Origin: Candidatus Komeilibacteria bacterium
Lineage (GTDB): Bacteria; Patescibacteriota; Patescibacteriia; UBA1558; UBA10009
Reading direction: 5' to 3'
DNA: 41,859 nt
Assembly: GCA_030688315.1 (NCBI GenBank)
Contig: JAUYIT010000025.1
Coordinates: forward strand, 1 to 41,859
Shown: one piece after another, positions 14,285-22,423 of the stretch
Layout: each line of letters begins with the position of its first letter
Position numbering within the stretch: position 1 is the first letter of the stretch
Made by a program: the position numbers and the translations under genes
Notes under the pieces: model-generated
What the model saw: the letters and a program-made list of their open reading frames with translations, nothing else
What the model was told of the DNA's origin: nothing
The model's database searches: none

Positions 14285-16054
14285 TCAAGGTGTTTGGCTA
14301 ATATCATACGAAGGCGGCACATGCAGATAGTTTAATAAAAACTGGGCGATTTCGCCAAAGACCGGCACAACTGATGATTCGGCAAAGCGCACGCCTTTAG
14401 GATGATTTAACTTGACCAGCATAACAAACCGAGGATCTTCAATGGGCGCGAAACCGACGAATGAATGAATGGTTTTATCGGCCGAATAACCGCCGTTGGG
14501 ATCCGCTACCTGGGCCGTGCCTGTTTTACCGGCAATGTAATAGCCCGGAATCTGGGCGCGCTGGGCGTGGCCGTATTTAACCACCGAAGCCAGCATGGCC
14601 GAAAGCGTGGTGGCGGTTTTGGAAGAAATTACCTGCCGAATCATTTGCGGTTCGGTTTTTTCAATTTTACCGTTGGCATGCTTTACTTCATCAACCACAT
14701 AGGGCTTCATTAATTTACCGCCGTTGGCAATGGAAGCGAAAGCGCTCACAATTTGCAAGGGCGTGGCCGTAATGCCCTGACCGTAAGAAGCGGTGTACAT
14801 GGAGATCACGCTTTTACCCTTAATGGACGCGATAGTGCCCGGCTTTTCATTATCCACCTGAATGCCGGTATTTTCACCAAAGCCAAAGCGCTTAAAATAA
14901 TCCCTGAATAATTCAATACCCACCTGTTGGGCGGCAAAAATCGCGCCGGTGTTTAAGGATTCTTCCAGCACCTGGGTCATATTTTTGATGCCGTGCGCCT
15001 GGCCGTCGCTGTTTTTAATGGTGTAGCCGCCAATTTCCACCGAACCGGTGTCTTCATAAGTAGTGGCAGGAGTAACCGCGCCCACATCCAAAGCGGCCGC
15101 CATAGTTAAACCCTTAAACATGGAGCCGGGTTCATAGGGTTCGGAAATATTATAATTGTTGAAAACTTTGTAATCTTCCGCCTCGCCGTAATTATTGGGA
15201 TCAAAACTGGGATAGCCGCACATAGCCAAAATGGCGCCGGTTTTAGGATCAATAATAATTACGGAACCGTCTTCGGCGCCGTGTTTTTCAACCGCCAGCT
15301 TTAGGGAATTACAAGCCGTAAACTGAATGGAACGATCTAAGGTTAAAACCAAGTCGGCGCCGTTTTCCTGTTCAGCTTTAACTCTTCTGGCTAAGGGAAT
15401 CAAGCGACCCTGGGCATCGCGTTCAAAAGTAAAAAAACCCTTTTCACCCGCCAATTGCTTTTGCCAATAACCCTCCAAACCGTATTGGCCCACCAAATCA
15501 TCGCCCTTAAAGCCCACAAAGCCGGTTACCTGGGCAATGTTTTCGCCCTCGGGATAGTAGCGAAAAATTTCTTCATTAAATTTTATGCCGGCCAGTTCCA
15601 GCGCTTCAATGGCCAGTTTTTTGGCTTCATCAATTTTATGTTTGATCGGCTCATAAACATCCTCTTCCTTGGACAGCCGGGCGGCCAAGGATTTTTCTTG
15701 CTCTTCCCCCAGCTCTAACAGCGGAGCCAATAGTTTGGCGGTTTGCACCGGGTTTTTGATTAAATCCGGCACGGCAAAAACCTCGTAAAATTTTTTGTTG
15801 ATGGCTACCGGATAAACAGCCCCGTTGCCGGCCTGATAATCATGAATGTAAATGGAACCGCGATTAGGATCCAGCTCCTTTTCCACCACGTGCTGATCTT
15901 CGGCCCGGGCCAGATAGCGGTCATGATCAATAATTTGAAGCTTAAACAAACGGAAAAAAATCAGAGCCGAACATAAAAAAATGACTATGCTTAATATAGT
16001 CAATCGATCGTAGGTAAACCAGGAAACTTGGTGTCTGTCCGAAAATCTTCTCAT
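14285..16054 (-). CDS. ftsI: peptidoglycan D,D-transpeptidase FtsI (class B penicillin-binding protein)
   Basis: A 589-residue membrane-anchored enzyme. A short basic N-terminus and one membrane helix (about 17-38) precede the pedestal domain (NRGSIYIHD at 64-72 is typical of class B PBPs) and the transpeptidase domain. Catalytic motifs are complete: SMFK (Ser311, Lys314), SLN (366-368) and KTGTAQ (510-515). The enzyme cross-links septal peptidoglycan during division. It is the fourth gene of a mraZ-rsmH-ftsL-like-ftsI run, 13 bases after the ftsL-like gene, which supports FtsI over an elongation PBP2. No PASTA domains are seen. The next gene in many dcw clusters (murE/mraY) is absent; GIY-YIG and tRNAs follow instead. 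Confidence 0.93.
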   Translation of the reverse strand: MRRFSDRHQVSWFTYDRLTILSIVIFLCSALIFFRLFKLQIIDHDRYLARAEDQHVVEKELDPNRGSIYIHDYQAGNGAVYPVAINKKFYEVFAVPDLIKNPVQTAKLLAPLLELGEEQEKSLAARLSKEEDVYEPIKHKIDEAKKLAIEALELAGIKFNEEIFRYYPEGENIAQVTGFVGFKGDDLVGQYGLEGYWQKQLAGEKGFFTFERDAQGRLIPLARRVKAEQENGADLVLTLDRSIQFTACNSLKLAVEKHGAEDGSVIIIDPKTGAILAMCGYPSFDPNNYGEAEDYKVFNNYNISEPYEPGSMFKGLTMAAALDVGAVTPATTYEDTGSVEIGGYTIKNSDGQAHGIKNMTQVLEESLNTGAIFAAQQVGIELFRDYFKRFGFGENTGIQVDNEKPGTIASIKGKSVISMYTASYGQGITATPLQIVSAFASIANGGKLMKPYVVDEVKHANGKIEKTEPQMIRQVISSKTATTLSAMLASVVKYGHAQRAQIPGYYIAGKTGTAQVADPNGGYSADKTIHSFVGFAPIEDPRFVMLVKLNHPKGVRFAESSVVPVFGEIAQFLLNYLHVPPSYDISQTP

Positions 16055-16067
16055 GATGCGCTTCTTG

Positions 16068-16397
16068 TTACTTTACCGCCACTTCGCCGGTTTGAGCCAA
16101 AACGTAATCATAAGTGCCGGCTTGAACCATGGATAATTCCGTATTGCTGATCTGCTCAATGCGGGCCATGGCTTGCAAACCGGTAGCCAGGGCTTCCAAA
16201 TCGCGATTAGCTTCGGTCAAGGTACTAATATCATATTTCATCTGACCCATTTTAATGCCCAAAGTGTTGGTGTTGTTAACTATCAGCAAATACGCAAAAA
16301 CACTGCCTAGGGTTAATAAATAAATAATCATCCTAACATTGCCAAACATGCCTGCTGAAAAAATATTTGTTTTGGTGTTTGTTTTTTGCTGAAACAT
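16068..16397 (-). CDS. FtsL-like cell division protein
   Basis: A 109-residue protein with a short cytoplasmic N-terminus, one membrane helix (about 22-41) and an extracytoplasmic coiled coil (about 48-80, Asp/Glu/Leu/Ala heptads). Size, topology and position between rsmH and ftsI are those of FtsL, the bitopic partner of FtsB and FtsQ that activates FtsWI. Sequence similarity in this family is weak, so the call rests on position and architecture. It starts 16 bases after rsmH ends. Confidence 0.75.
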   Translation of the reverse strand: MFQQKTNTKTNIFSAGMFGNVRMIIYLLTLGSVFAYLLIVNNTNTLGIKMGQMKYDISTLTEANRDLEALATGLQAMARIEQISNTELSMVQAGTYDYVLAQTGEVAVK

Positions 16398-16413
16398 TGT
16401 GATTATTGATTAC

Positions 16414-17367
16414 TCACAGTTTTTGACCAACCCGCAAATGCGCGCTCCGGCTGCGGGGATTGTTTCTGATTTCTTCTGCTTGAGCTGTGATTGGTTTTTT
16501 AGTTAAAATCTTAACGGACTTATGGTGTCCGCAAACGCAAATTGGCAGTTCCTTGGCGCATAAGCAATCTTTGGCTTCAGTTTGAAAAAAATTTTTAACC
16601 AGCCGGTCTTCCAAAGAATGAAAGCTGATTACGGCCAACCGACCGCCAGCGGGCAAAACGGACAGCAATTTGGGCAATGCCAGCGTTAAATTATTTAATT
16701 CGTCATTGACGGCTATGCGCAAGGCCTGAAAAATTTTAGTGGCCGGGTTTGTTTTGTAATGTTCCCGATCGTAAATTTGGCTGATAACTTCAACTAACTG
16801 TTCGGTAAAATTAATGAGCTGCTCTTTGCGGTATAAAATGATCTGCCGAGCGATCAAACCGGCATGGCGCTCTTCGCCGTATTCCTTAAAAATCCTTTTT
16901 AATTCCGCTTCCGGCCAGTGGTTTAAAATTTCCGCGGCCGTTAACTCCGTTTCCGGCCCGAACCTCATATCTAATACCTGTTTTGTTTTGAAAGAAAAAC
17001 CGCGCTCGTCTTCAGACGAAACTTGAGCTGAAGATAGACCCAAGTCAAGTAAAATAGCGCTAAACTGTAAACTACGTCCTGCGTCATATTTATTCTTTAT
17101 TTTTTCTATTACTTGATTAATGTTTGAATAATTTTCTTGAACCAGAATAGCTCTTGAGCCGAATTTTTTTAAATTATTTCGCGCCGCTTCGATGGCTTTG
17201 GGATCCCGGTCTAAACCGATCAATATTCCGTCAGGTTTAGCCCGTTCCAATATCGCGGCGCTGTGCCCTGCTCCGCCCACCGTGCCGTCAATAAAGTTTT
17301 GATTCGGTTGAGGATCAAGATACTGCAAAACTTCATTAAGCAAAACCGGTTGGTGGAAGTAAGCCAT
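16414..17367 (-). CDS. rsmH: 16S rRNA (cytosine-1402 N4)-methyltransferase
   Basis: A full-length 317-residue Rossmann methyltransferase. FIDGTVGGAGHSAAILE (about 25-41) is the SAM-binding loop, ILLDLGLSSAQVSSEDERGF holds the catalytic region, and ISFHSLEDRLVKNFF is the family's C-terminal hallmark. A Cys-rich stretch (DCLCAKELPICVCG) near the end fits the usual RsmH tail. It methylates C1402 in the decoding centre using S-adenosylmethionine. It begins three bases after mraZ ends, the standard dcw arrangement. Confidence 0.97.
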   Translation of the reverse strand: MAYFHQPVLLNEVLQYLDPQPNQNFIDGTVGGAGHSAAILERAKPDGILIGLDRDPKAIEAARNNLKKFGSRAILVQENYSNINQVIEKIKNKYDAGRSLQFSAILLDLGLSSAQVSSEDERGFSFKTKQVLDMRFGPETELTAAEILNHWPEAELKRIFKEYGEERHAGLIARQIILYRKEQLINFTEQLVEVISQIYDREHYKTNPATKIFQALRIAVNDELNNLTLALPKLLSVLPAGGRLAVISFHSLEDRLVKNFFQTEAKDCLCAKELPICVCGHHKSVKILTKKPITAQAEEIRNNPRSRSAHLRVGQKL

Positions 17368-17370
17368 ATA

Positions 17371-17802
17371 TTAAACTCCCAGTTCTCCCAAGGTCTCGGC
17401 AATATTACCGGAATCTTTTTCCGTGGCGGTTTTGTATTTTTCCCAAGTGGCTTCATCCCAAATTTCAATCCGGTTATACAAACCGTTAACCACTGCTTTC
17501 TTGTTAAGCCCGGCGTACTTGCGTAAATAATCCGGCAACACAATCCGGCCCTGCTTATCCAGTTCCGCTTCCATGGCGCCGGCCAGCATCAAACGGCTGA
17601 TGGCCCGGCTGGAACTTTGGCTGAACGGCAAGCGGCTGATTTTTTCCGCCAACTCCTGCCAATCCTTTTTGGTATATAAAAATAAGCAGTTCTCCAAACC
17701 CTTGGTAACAACTGCCCCCTTAGCCAATTCGGACCTAAATTTAGCCGGCACGGCTAAACGGCCTTTTTCATCTATAGTATGGTTGTATTCTCCGATAAAC
17801 AT
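17371..17802 (-). CDS. mraZ: transcriptional regulator MraZ
   Basis: A 143-residue protein with two AbrB-like halves: MFIGEYNHTIDEKGRLAVPAKF at the N-terminus and a second copy around AMEAELDKQGRIVLPDYLRKYA (about 75-97). The repeated DxKGR / DKQGR element is diagnostic. MraZ forms a ring that binds tandem repeats in its own promoter and regulates the dcw operon. It is first in this cluster, with a strong promoter and a repeat array upstream. No clear ribosome-binding site precedes the ATG. Confidence 0.97.
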   Translation of the reverse strand: MFIGEYNHTIDEKGRLAVPAKFRSELAKGAVVTKGLENCLFLYTKKDWQELAEKISRLPFSQSSSRAISRLMLAGAMEAELDKQGRIVLPDYLRKYAGLNKKAVVNGLYNRIEIWDEATWEKYKTATEKDSGNIAETLGELGV

Positions 17803-17923
17803 GGCAAAAACTTTTTAGACAACTAAATCCTGGACCTCTAAGCATGGATGAGGTTCAGGATAGACCCTTTTAGGTAATTAGTGATGTCTTAGCTAAATTT
17901 GAATAAAAGCTTAGTTGAGTTAT

Positions 17924-17958
17924 CCACTCTATCCCCACTTTTATCCACTTCTCACCAC
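17924..17958 (-). promoter_or_regulatory. MraZ-box array
   Basis: On the minus strand GTGG occurs four times at regular spacing (17955-17958, 17945-17948, 17935-17938, 17924-17927; intervals 10, 10 and 11 bases) between the mraZ promoter and the mraZ start. MraZ is known to bind G-rich repeats at about 10-base spacing next to its promoter. Another GTGG 21 bases upstream lies in the promoter spacer. Confidence 0.8.
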
Positions 17959-17967
17959 TACCCTGAC

Positions 17968-17996
17968 ATTATAAACCACTCCACCACAATTTGCAA
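17968..17996 (-). promoter_or_regulatory. mraZ (dcw) promoter
   Basis: TTGCAA, exactly 17 bases, TATAAT on the minus strand. Transcription would begin near 17961, giving a leader of about 160 bases that contains the MraZ-box array. Confidence 0.85.
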
Positions 17997-18030
17997 CCAC
18001 CCCGCCATTGTGGATAAATATTTTAGCAGC

Positions 18031-18059
18031 TTGACAATGCCAATATTATCAACTAAAGT
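18031..18059 (+). promoter_or_regulatory. pgpA promoter
   Basis: A consensus TTGACA, 17 bases, then TAAAGT (weak -10). It faces away from the mraZ promoter. A GGAGAGGG ribosome-binding site follows before ATG at 18101. Confidence 0.6.
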
Positions 18060-18100
18060 TTGATTAATCTGCTGTTTCACATAATCTTACGGAGAGGGAA

Positions 18101-18667
18101 ATGTTTCACTTCCTGGCTTTTCTGGTGGCCACAGTCGGCACGGTCGGTGTTTGGCTAATGTTTTTGACCGGTGGCAGGATTAATGGCGGCGGCGGACTCA
18201 TGGGCAGTTTGGCGGCCCTTGGCTTGCTCTGCTGGTTAATGTCATTACAGGCAAATCACTGGCTTATTTTGATTATTGCCTGGGCGACCTACCATATCGG
18301 CGCTTACTTTATTCCTTACGCGGAGGCCTACATGGTTGCCAAATGGGGACCGCAAAAAAGGCATAACGGCGCGCTGGTCTGCTCCGACCTCAATGCGACA
18401 TGCATTGATGAGTTTCATGGCATGTTTGTTTCGAGTTTTTATATTTTCTCTCAACACGGCAAACTTAGCCATCAATGGCTGATCGGCGAACTGATCGCCG
18501 CCTTTTTTCTGTTTCGGTTTTTTGACACCGTGAAGCCGTTGGGCATAAAAAGGATCGAAACATGGAAGCCGGAAAATAAAGCGATAATGCTTGATGATAC
18601 TGTGGCAGGCCTATATGTCTGCATAATCATTATCGGATTCAATATTTTCCGACCCTTTTTCATCTAA
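18101..18667 (+). CDS. pgpA: phosphatidylglycerophosphatase A-like protein
   Basis: A 188-residue membrane protein matching PgpA in motif order: GTVGVWLMF near the N-terminus, TCIDEFHGMFVSS in the middle, FFLFRFFDTVKPLGIKRIE, and AIMLDDTVAGLYVCIII near the C-terminus. The IDE..GM, FD..KP and DD..AG motifs carry the acidic metal-binding residues of the family. Four membrane segments are predicted. PgpA removes phosphate from phosphatidylglycerophosphate to make phosphatidylglycerol. It has its own promoter, a good ribosome-binding site and a terminator, so it is monocistronic and divergent from mraZ. It is slightly longer than the E. coli enzyme. Confidence 0.82.
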   Translation: MFHFLAFLVATVGTVGVWLMFLTGGRINGGGGLMGSLAALGLLCWLMSLQANHWLILIIAWATYHIGAYFIPYAEAYMVAKWGPQKRHNGALVCSDLNATCIDEFHGMFVSSFYIFSQHGKLSHQWLIGELIAAFFLFRFFDTVKPLGIKRIETWKPENKAIMLDDTVAGLYVCIIIIGFNIFRPFFI

Positions 18668-18685
18668 TGTCAGCACAAATCAAAA

Positions 18686-18719
18686 AGCCGCGGCACACCT
18701 GCTCGCGGCTTATTTTTTT
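18686..18719 (+). terminator. rho-independent terminator of pgpA (bidirectional)
   Basis: AGCCGCG and CGCGGCT arms around an 11-base loop, followed by TATTTTTTT. On the opposite strand GGCTTTTTG could stop the convergent HAD operon, which ends at 18729. Confidence 0.88.
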
Positions 18720-18728
18720 AACAATATT

Positions 18729-19352
18729 TTATTCGGAAAAAATCTTTTCCAGTTCGTCCAGATTATTAATCAAATAATCGGGTTTGGCGGCGATCAGTTT
18801 GTCTGGGGTATCAATGCCCCAGGTAACGGCGCCGGTTAAAACGCGCGCTGCTTTGCCCGCCTCAACTTCATGAACCGTGTCGCCGATAAAAATGGTTTGC
18901 CTAGGATCAAGTTTATTGTTTGTAACCAACGCCTGCAAGCTGTCGGTTTTGTCATGAACGCCGCAGATGATTTCTTTAAACAGCGGGTTTAAGCCAAACG
19001 CCCTAAGTTCCTGTTTCAAAAAATCTTCGGCATCAGAGCTAACGATCATTAAATTCAAACCGCGGTCATGCAATTTTTTTAAAAAATTATCCATGCCGTT
19101 ATAAAGCGTAACCGGATGCTCGGCTAAAACTTCTTGATAAACCTTTTTGTAAACTTCAACCTCTTCTTCAAAAGTCACCTTAGGCAGATACCGGTTGTAA
19201 AACAGCATAAACGGCTGAATCCAGTTTTTTCTGAATTCCTCGTAACTGATTGACGGCGCGCCAAAATGCGCAAAAATTTTGGTGACGGTATAATAAGTTG
19301 TTTCGTGATTATCATTGATCACGCCGGAATAATCAAAGATGGCGGTTTTCAT
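18729..19352 (-). CDS. HAD-superfamily hydrolase, probable phosphatase
   Basis: A 207-residue HAD protein with a helical cap (about 15-90). Motif I is FDYSGVIND: the nucleophile Asp7 is present but the usual second Asp (D-x-D) is Ser9. Motif II is MIVSSDAEDF, and motif IV is TIFIGDTVHEVEAGKAA. The overall order is that of the phosphoglycolate phosphatase/beta-phosphoglucomutase-like subgroup. Loss of the second Asp would weaken phosphatase chemistry, or may signal another substrate class. It ends the minus-strand run that includes the inositol-phosphatase-like gene (two bases upstream). Confidence 0.85.
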   Translation of the reverse strand: MKTAIFDYSGVINDNHETTYYTVTKIFAHFGAPSISYEEFRKNWIQPFMLFYNRYLPKVTFEEEVEVYKKVYQEVLAEHPVTLYNGMDNFLKKLHDRGLNLMIVSSDAEDFLKQELRAFGLNPLFKEIICGVHDKTDSLQALVTNNKLDPRQTIFIGDTVHEVEAGKAARVLTGAVTWGIDTPDKLIAAKPDYLINNLDELEKIFSE

Positions 19353-19354
19353 GA

Positions 19355-20131
19355 TTATTTTTTAAAAATATTTAAAACCTGTTTATGCAGGACGGTATTA
19401 TTGGAAGCGATAAACGAATTAACGCGGTCGTTTTTAAGCGGACGTCCGTCAAAACCGGTTATTTTTCCGCCCGCTTCCCGAATTAACAGCTTGCCGGCCA
19501 AATTATCGTATAAGTCATTATCATAATTGACGTGAGCGTCTATTTGACCGGAAGCCAGCAAGCAAAATTCCCAAGCCGGCGACCAGGTGTTTAATAAACG
19601 GGTCATGCCCGAATTTAACATTTTAACCATCATTTTACGGGCAACTTTTTTTGGCGTCCGCCAAGCCCAGGAAGAACCCACCATGGCTTGATTCAATTTT
19701 GAAGTTTTACTGACATAAATTCTCTTGCCGTTTAAATAAGCGCCCTTATTTTTAAAAGCGTAATAGGTTTGGCCATTTAACGGATTATGGGTAACGGCAA
19801 AAATCGCCTCATCCCCTTTTAACAACGCCAAAGTAACAGCAAAAAAGCATAGGTTCTTATGAAAATTAATTGTGCCGTCTAGCGGATCCAAAACAAAAGT
19901 GTACTCGGATTTATTATCGGTCAAACCTTCTTCTTCCGATAAAATGTTGTAGGTTGAAAAATTCTTTCTGATAAATTTAAGAATATTGGCTTCGGAAGCC
20001 AAATCCGCCTTGGTCACAAAATCAATGGCGGAAGATTTAACTCCGGTCATCACGTTTTGGCCGTAATATGATTTTATCAATTGTCCGCTTTTTTCCACCG
20101 TTTTAATTAACTGTTTAAATTTATTGGTCAT
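19355..20131 (-). CDS. inositol monophosphatase family protein
   Basis: From ATG at 20131 (the track's 20173 extension reads into tsaB) the protein is 258 residues. The metal-binding signature is complete: ILSEEEG (Glu67/68), VLDPLDGTINF (Asp82, Asp85) and a C-terminal YDNLAGKLLIREAGG. The family hydrolyses inositol phosphates, fructose-1,6-bisphosphate or PAP; sequence alone does not decide. The start overlaps the end of tsaB by 11 bases, so they are translationally linked. The HAD phosphatase gene follows two bases after the stop. Confidence 0.9.
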   Translation of the reverse strand: MTNKFKQLIKTVEKSGQLIKSYYGQNVMTGVKSSAIDFVTKADLASEANILKFIRKNFSTYNILSEEEGLTDNKSEYTFVLDPLDGTINFHKNLCFFAVTLALLKGDEAIFAVTHNPLNGQTYYAFKNKGAYLNGKRIYVSKTSKLNQAMVGSSWAWRTPKKVARKMMVKMLNSGMTRLLNTWSPAWEFCLLASGQIDAHVNYDNDLYDNLAGKLLIREAGGKITGFDGRPLKNDRVNSFIASNNTVLHKQVLNIFKK

Positions 20132-20510
20132 GTTTTTTAGTGATGTTAGGTTCGCTGCCGTATTTTGGCACAACGGGCTTAAACTCTTTAGGCGTTATTG
20201 ATAATAACTCAATCAGCTTATTATCGTCAACTGCCTGTTCCGCGCTGACTTCAATAACCGGAATCTGCAAACTCCAGGCCAAAGTGTTAGCCGTGGTAAT
20301 GCCGAACCGTAGCGCGCTAAAGGCACCCGGGCCGCTGACCACCCCAATCGCCGTCAGTTTTGCCTTACCTCTTACTTTATCAATCAATTTCAACAATAAT
20401 TCCGATTGCTTGTATTGTTCATGATTTTCCAACAGCGCCACAACTTTGCCTTGGTCAATCAATTTAACCTGAATCAAATCAGTTCGTGATGTGTTGATGA
20501 ATAGTATCAT
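20121..20510 (-). CDS. tsaB: tRNA threonylcarbamoyladenosine biosynthesis protein TsaB (short form)
   Basis: A 129-residue protein with the TsaB N-terminal domain: MILFINTSRTDLIQVKL, HEQYKQSELLLKLID, and the hallmark VVSGPGAFSALRFGI then TTANTLAWSLQIPVIEVSA. It ends VPKYGSEPNITKK, which resembles the family's C-terminal P.Y.R...I motif without most of the second domain. Standard TsaB is about 230 residues, so this is a compact version. TsaB scaffolds TsaD and TsaE to make the t6A modification at position 37 of ANN-decoding tRNAs. Confidence 0.9.
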   Translation of the reverse strand: MILFINTSRTDLIQVKLIDQGKVVALLENHEQYKQSELLLKLIDKVRGKAKLTAIGVVSGPGAFSALRFGITTANTLAWSLQIPVIEVSAEQAVDDNKLIELLSITPKEFKPVVPKYGSEPNITKKHDQ

Positions 20511-20519
20511 TTTCTATAT

Positions 20520-21488
20520 TTAATAGTAAATCCCCTCTTGGCGCCATAAATGCTGGGGATAATCAAAGTAGCGCCAATCCTCATGCAAAATTTTTTCAAT
20601 CGCCCAGTTGAATTTATCTTCCAAATGAGGCGACAATAAATTAACGGCATGGTTAAAAGTTAAAACTTTCAGACAAAATTTTAAAGTATACAATTTAATT
20701 CTTTGGGGAAAATCTTCCGATAAACCGCCGATTGATTTATAACCGCTAATGATTTGATCCAGCCAAACCTTTTCTTTTTTAAACGGCAAACAGGTTTTGA
20801 TAAATTCCATTTCATTATGCCCGGCCAAACACTCGTCAAAATCAAAAATTCCACTTATTTGGCCATCAACGTATTTTAAATTTTTGGTCTGAAAATCATT
20901 ATGAACCAAAACCGGATTAAAGTTAATTTCCGTCAAATATTTATTCTTAAGGAAAAAATCATTAACTTGTTCCAGAGTTTTTTCGTTTAACAGCCGACGG
21001 TCTTTTAAATAATCAAAATTTTTTTGAAAGCGGAAAGAAAAACAATCGCTCCAGTTGTTAAACTGTTGCGCGGGATTGGTCAAATCGCCAAAATAAGGCA
21101 TTTTAATCAGATGAATCTCAGCCATCATTACGCCGTAATCAAAAAATATCTTTTTCTTGCCATCATCCGTAAAATCCAGCCATTGTTCTTTAAGGTTTTC
21201 GCCCGGCAGTTTGGTCATAATCAGATAATTGTCCGGGATTATTTCCTTGGAAACATCAAGCGCGATCAGTTCCGGCGCCTTAATTTGATGTTCCTTAAAA
21301 ATCTGGCAAACAGCGGCGTTTCTGGCGGTAATAAAAGGATCAGTCGGTTCGCGGTGAATCTTGAGGATAAATCTATTATTAACATCAAACACTCCGCCGG
21401 TAATGCCTTTGGCTTCTTTATTGACCGAATCAACCCGGCCTAAGCCGTGTTTATCAAAAATTTTCTGCGCCAGCGGGATATTCAACAT
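20520..21488 (-). CDS. aminoglycoside phosphotransferase (APH)-family kinase-like protein
   Basis: A 322-residue protein kinase-like fold. The N-lobe is recognisable around GITGGVFDV and RFILKIHRE (the ATP-binding Lys). The catalytic loop is VLVHNDFQTKNLKY (HxDxxxxN) and the metal-binding motif is GIFDFDECLAG. Family members phosphorylate aminoglycosides, choline, homoserine, fructosamines or other small hydroxyl compounds, so the substrate cannot be named. Resistance is not implied by the context, a housekeeping run with tsaB. It ends 9 bases before tsaB begins. Confidence 0.88.
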   Translation of the reverse strand: MLNIPLAQKIFDKHGLGRVDSVNKEAKGITGGVFDVNNRFILKIHREPTDPFITARNAAVCQIFKEHQIKAPELIALDVSKEIIPDNYLIMTKLPGENLKEQWLDFTDDGKKKIFFDYGVMMAEIHLIKMPYFGDLTNPAQQFNNWSDCFSFRFQKNFDYLKDRRLLNEKTLEQVNDFFLKNKYLTEINFNPVLVHNDFQTKNLKYVDGQISGIFDFDECLAGHNEMEFIKTCLPFKKEKVWLDQIISGYKSIGGLSEDFPQRIKLYTLKFCLKVLTFNHAVNLLSPHLEDKFNWAIEKILHEDWRYFDYPQHLWRQEGIYY

Positions 21489-21508
21489 AACCTTAGCATT
21501 ATATATTA

Positions 21509-22423
21509 TTACAAAGCCACGATGTTTGACTGATCTTTAATGACCGAAACTTTATAAATCGCGTAACCGAGGACGATCGCGCCCAGCCATTGCGCCCAGC
21601 TAAGCGCGTTGCCGCGAATCAGGTATTCCAAAATAATCGCGGTTAAGGGAAAGGCCAACTCGCAAATGGTGGACACCGAAGCTGTGACGCGCTTTAAACC
21701 CCAATAGTAAATAAAAATGGCGGTACCGCCGGTAGTTAAGGCGGTAATTAAAAAGATTAACCATTGAAAGTTAGTGACGTTGGAGAGTTGCGCCAAATCG
21801 CAGGTAAAAAGAACTATAAACAACATCAAAACCGAAGTTAGGCCGAATCTTAAATATGTTCCCACTCGGTAGCTGACGTTTTGCAATCCGCGCTTGCCAA
21901 AAACCGTTGACGAGCCAAAAGCAAAAGCGGCCAGCAAGGCAAACAAGGCGGCCGCCACGGTTTTTTCGCCCGTATTAAAGTTGGGCAGATTAATCCCAAA
22001 AGTGACAAGGTAACTACCGACTAAAGCCAGCGCCGTCCACAAAAAAAACTTTTTGGGCAAATGTTCTTTTAAAATAAGCCAGGCCAAGGTAATGGCAAAC
22101 AGCGGTTGAAGTTTTTGCAGAAGAATAACAATTGACAGGTTAACAAAATTGACGTAAAAAAGAGCTTTCACGATCGCCATAGTACCAATGGCCCCGCCAA
22201 AAATAGCGATCCACACAAACGCGCCCCAGTCCCCCTTTTTCATCACTCTTACTTCCTTAAATTCCTTAATAAACATTGGCAACATTAGCGTAAAAGCGAT
22301 GGCGTGCAGTAAAAATACCACCAGCGGCACGGGTAAGCTGAATAACTGCGGCGTTAACACAATCCCATCCACACCCCACAACACGGCGGCGACTATTATA
22401 AATAACGGCGCGAATTTCTTCAT
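21509..22423 (-). CDS. EamA/DMT-superfamily transporter
   Basis: A 304-residue protein with ten predicted membrane helices arranged as two EamA repeats (about 5-140 and 150-292). LQKLQPLFAITLAWLILKEHLPKKF and the second-copy CELAFPLTAIILEYLI match the typical glutamate-containing end of each repeat. DMT proteins export metabolites or amino acids across the cytoplasmic membrane; substrate unknown. The ATG overlaps the stop of the hydrolase-Nudix gene (ATGA), so expression is coupled. Confidence 0.92.
   Translation of the reverse strand: MKKFAPLFIIVAAVLWGVDGIVLTPQLFSLPVPLVVFLLHAIAFTLMLPMFIKEFKEVRVMKKGDWGAFVWIAIFGGAIGTMAIVKALFYVNFVNLSIVILLQKLQPLFAITLAWLILKEHLPKKFFLWTALALVGSYLVTFGINLPNFNTGEKTVAAALFALLAAFAFGSSTVFGKRGLQNVSYRVGTYLRFGLTSVLMLFIVLFTCDLAQLSNVTNFQWLIFLITALTTGGTAIFIYYWGLKRVTASVSTICELAFPLTAIILEYLIRGNALSWAQWLGAIVLGYAIYKVSVIKDQSNIVAL

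Noticed and set aside
17921-18018. TTATCCAC-like words and one TGTGGATAA near mraZ/pgpA, suggesting DnaA boxes or an origin
   Set aside because: The spacing fits MraZ repeats, no dnaA/dnaN gene or AT-rich unwinding region is present, and a single good DnaA box can occur by chance.
20520-21488. Antibiotic-resistance aminoglycoside phosphotransferase
   Set aside because: Only the broad APH kinase motifs are present; the family covers many metabolic kinases and the neighbours are housekeeping genes.
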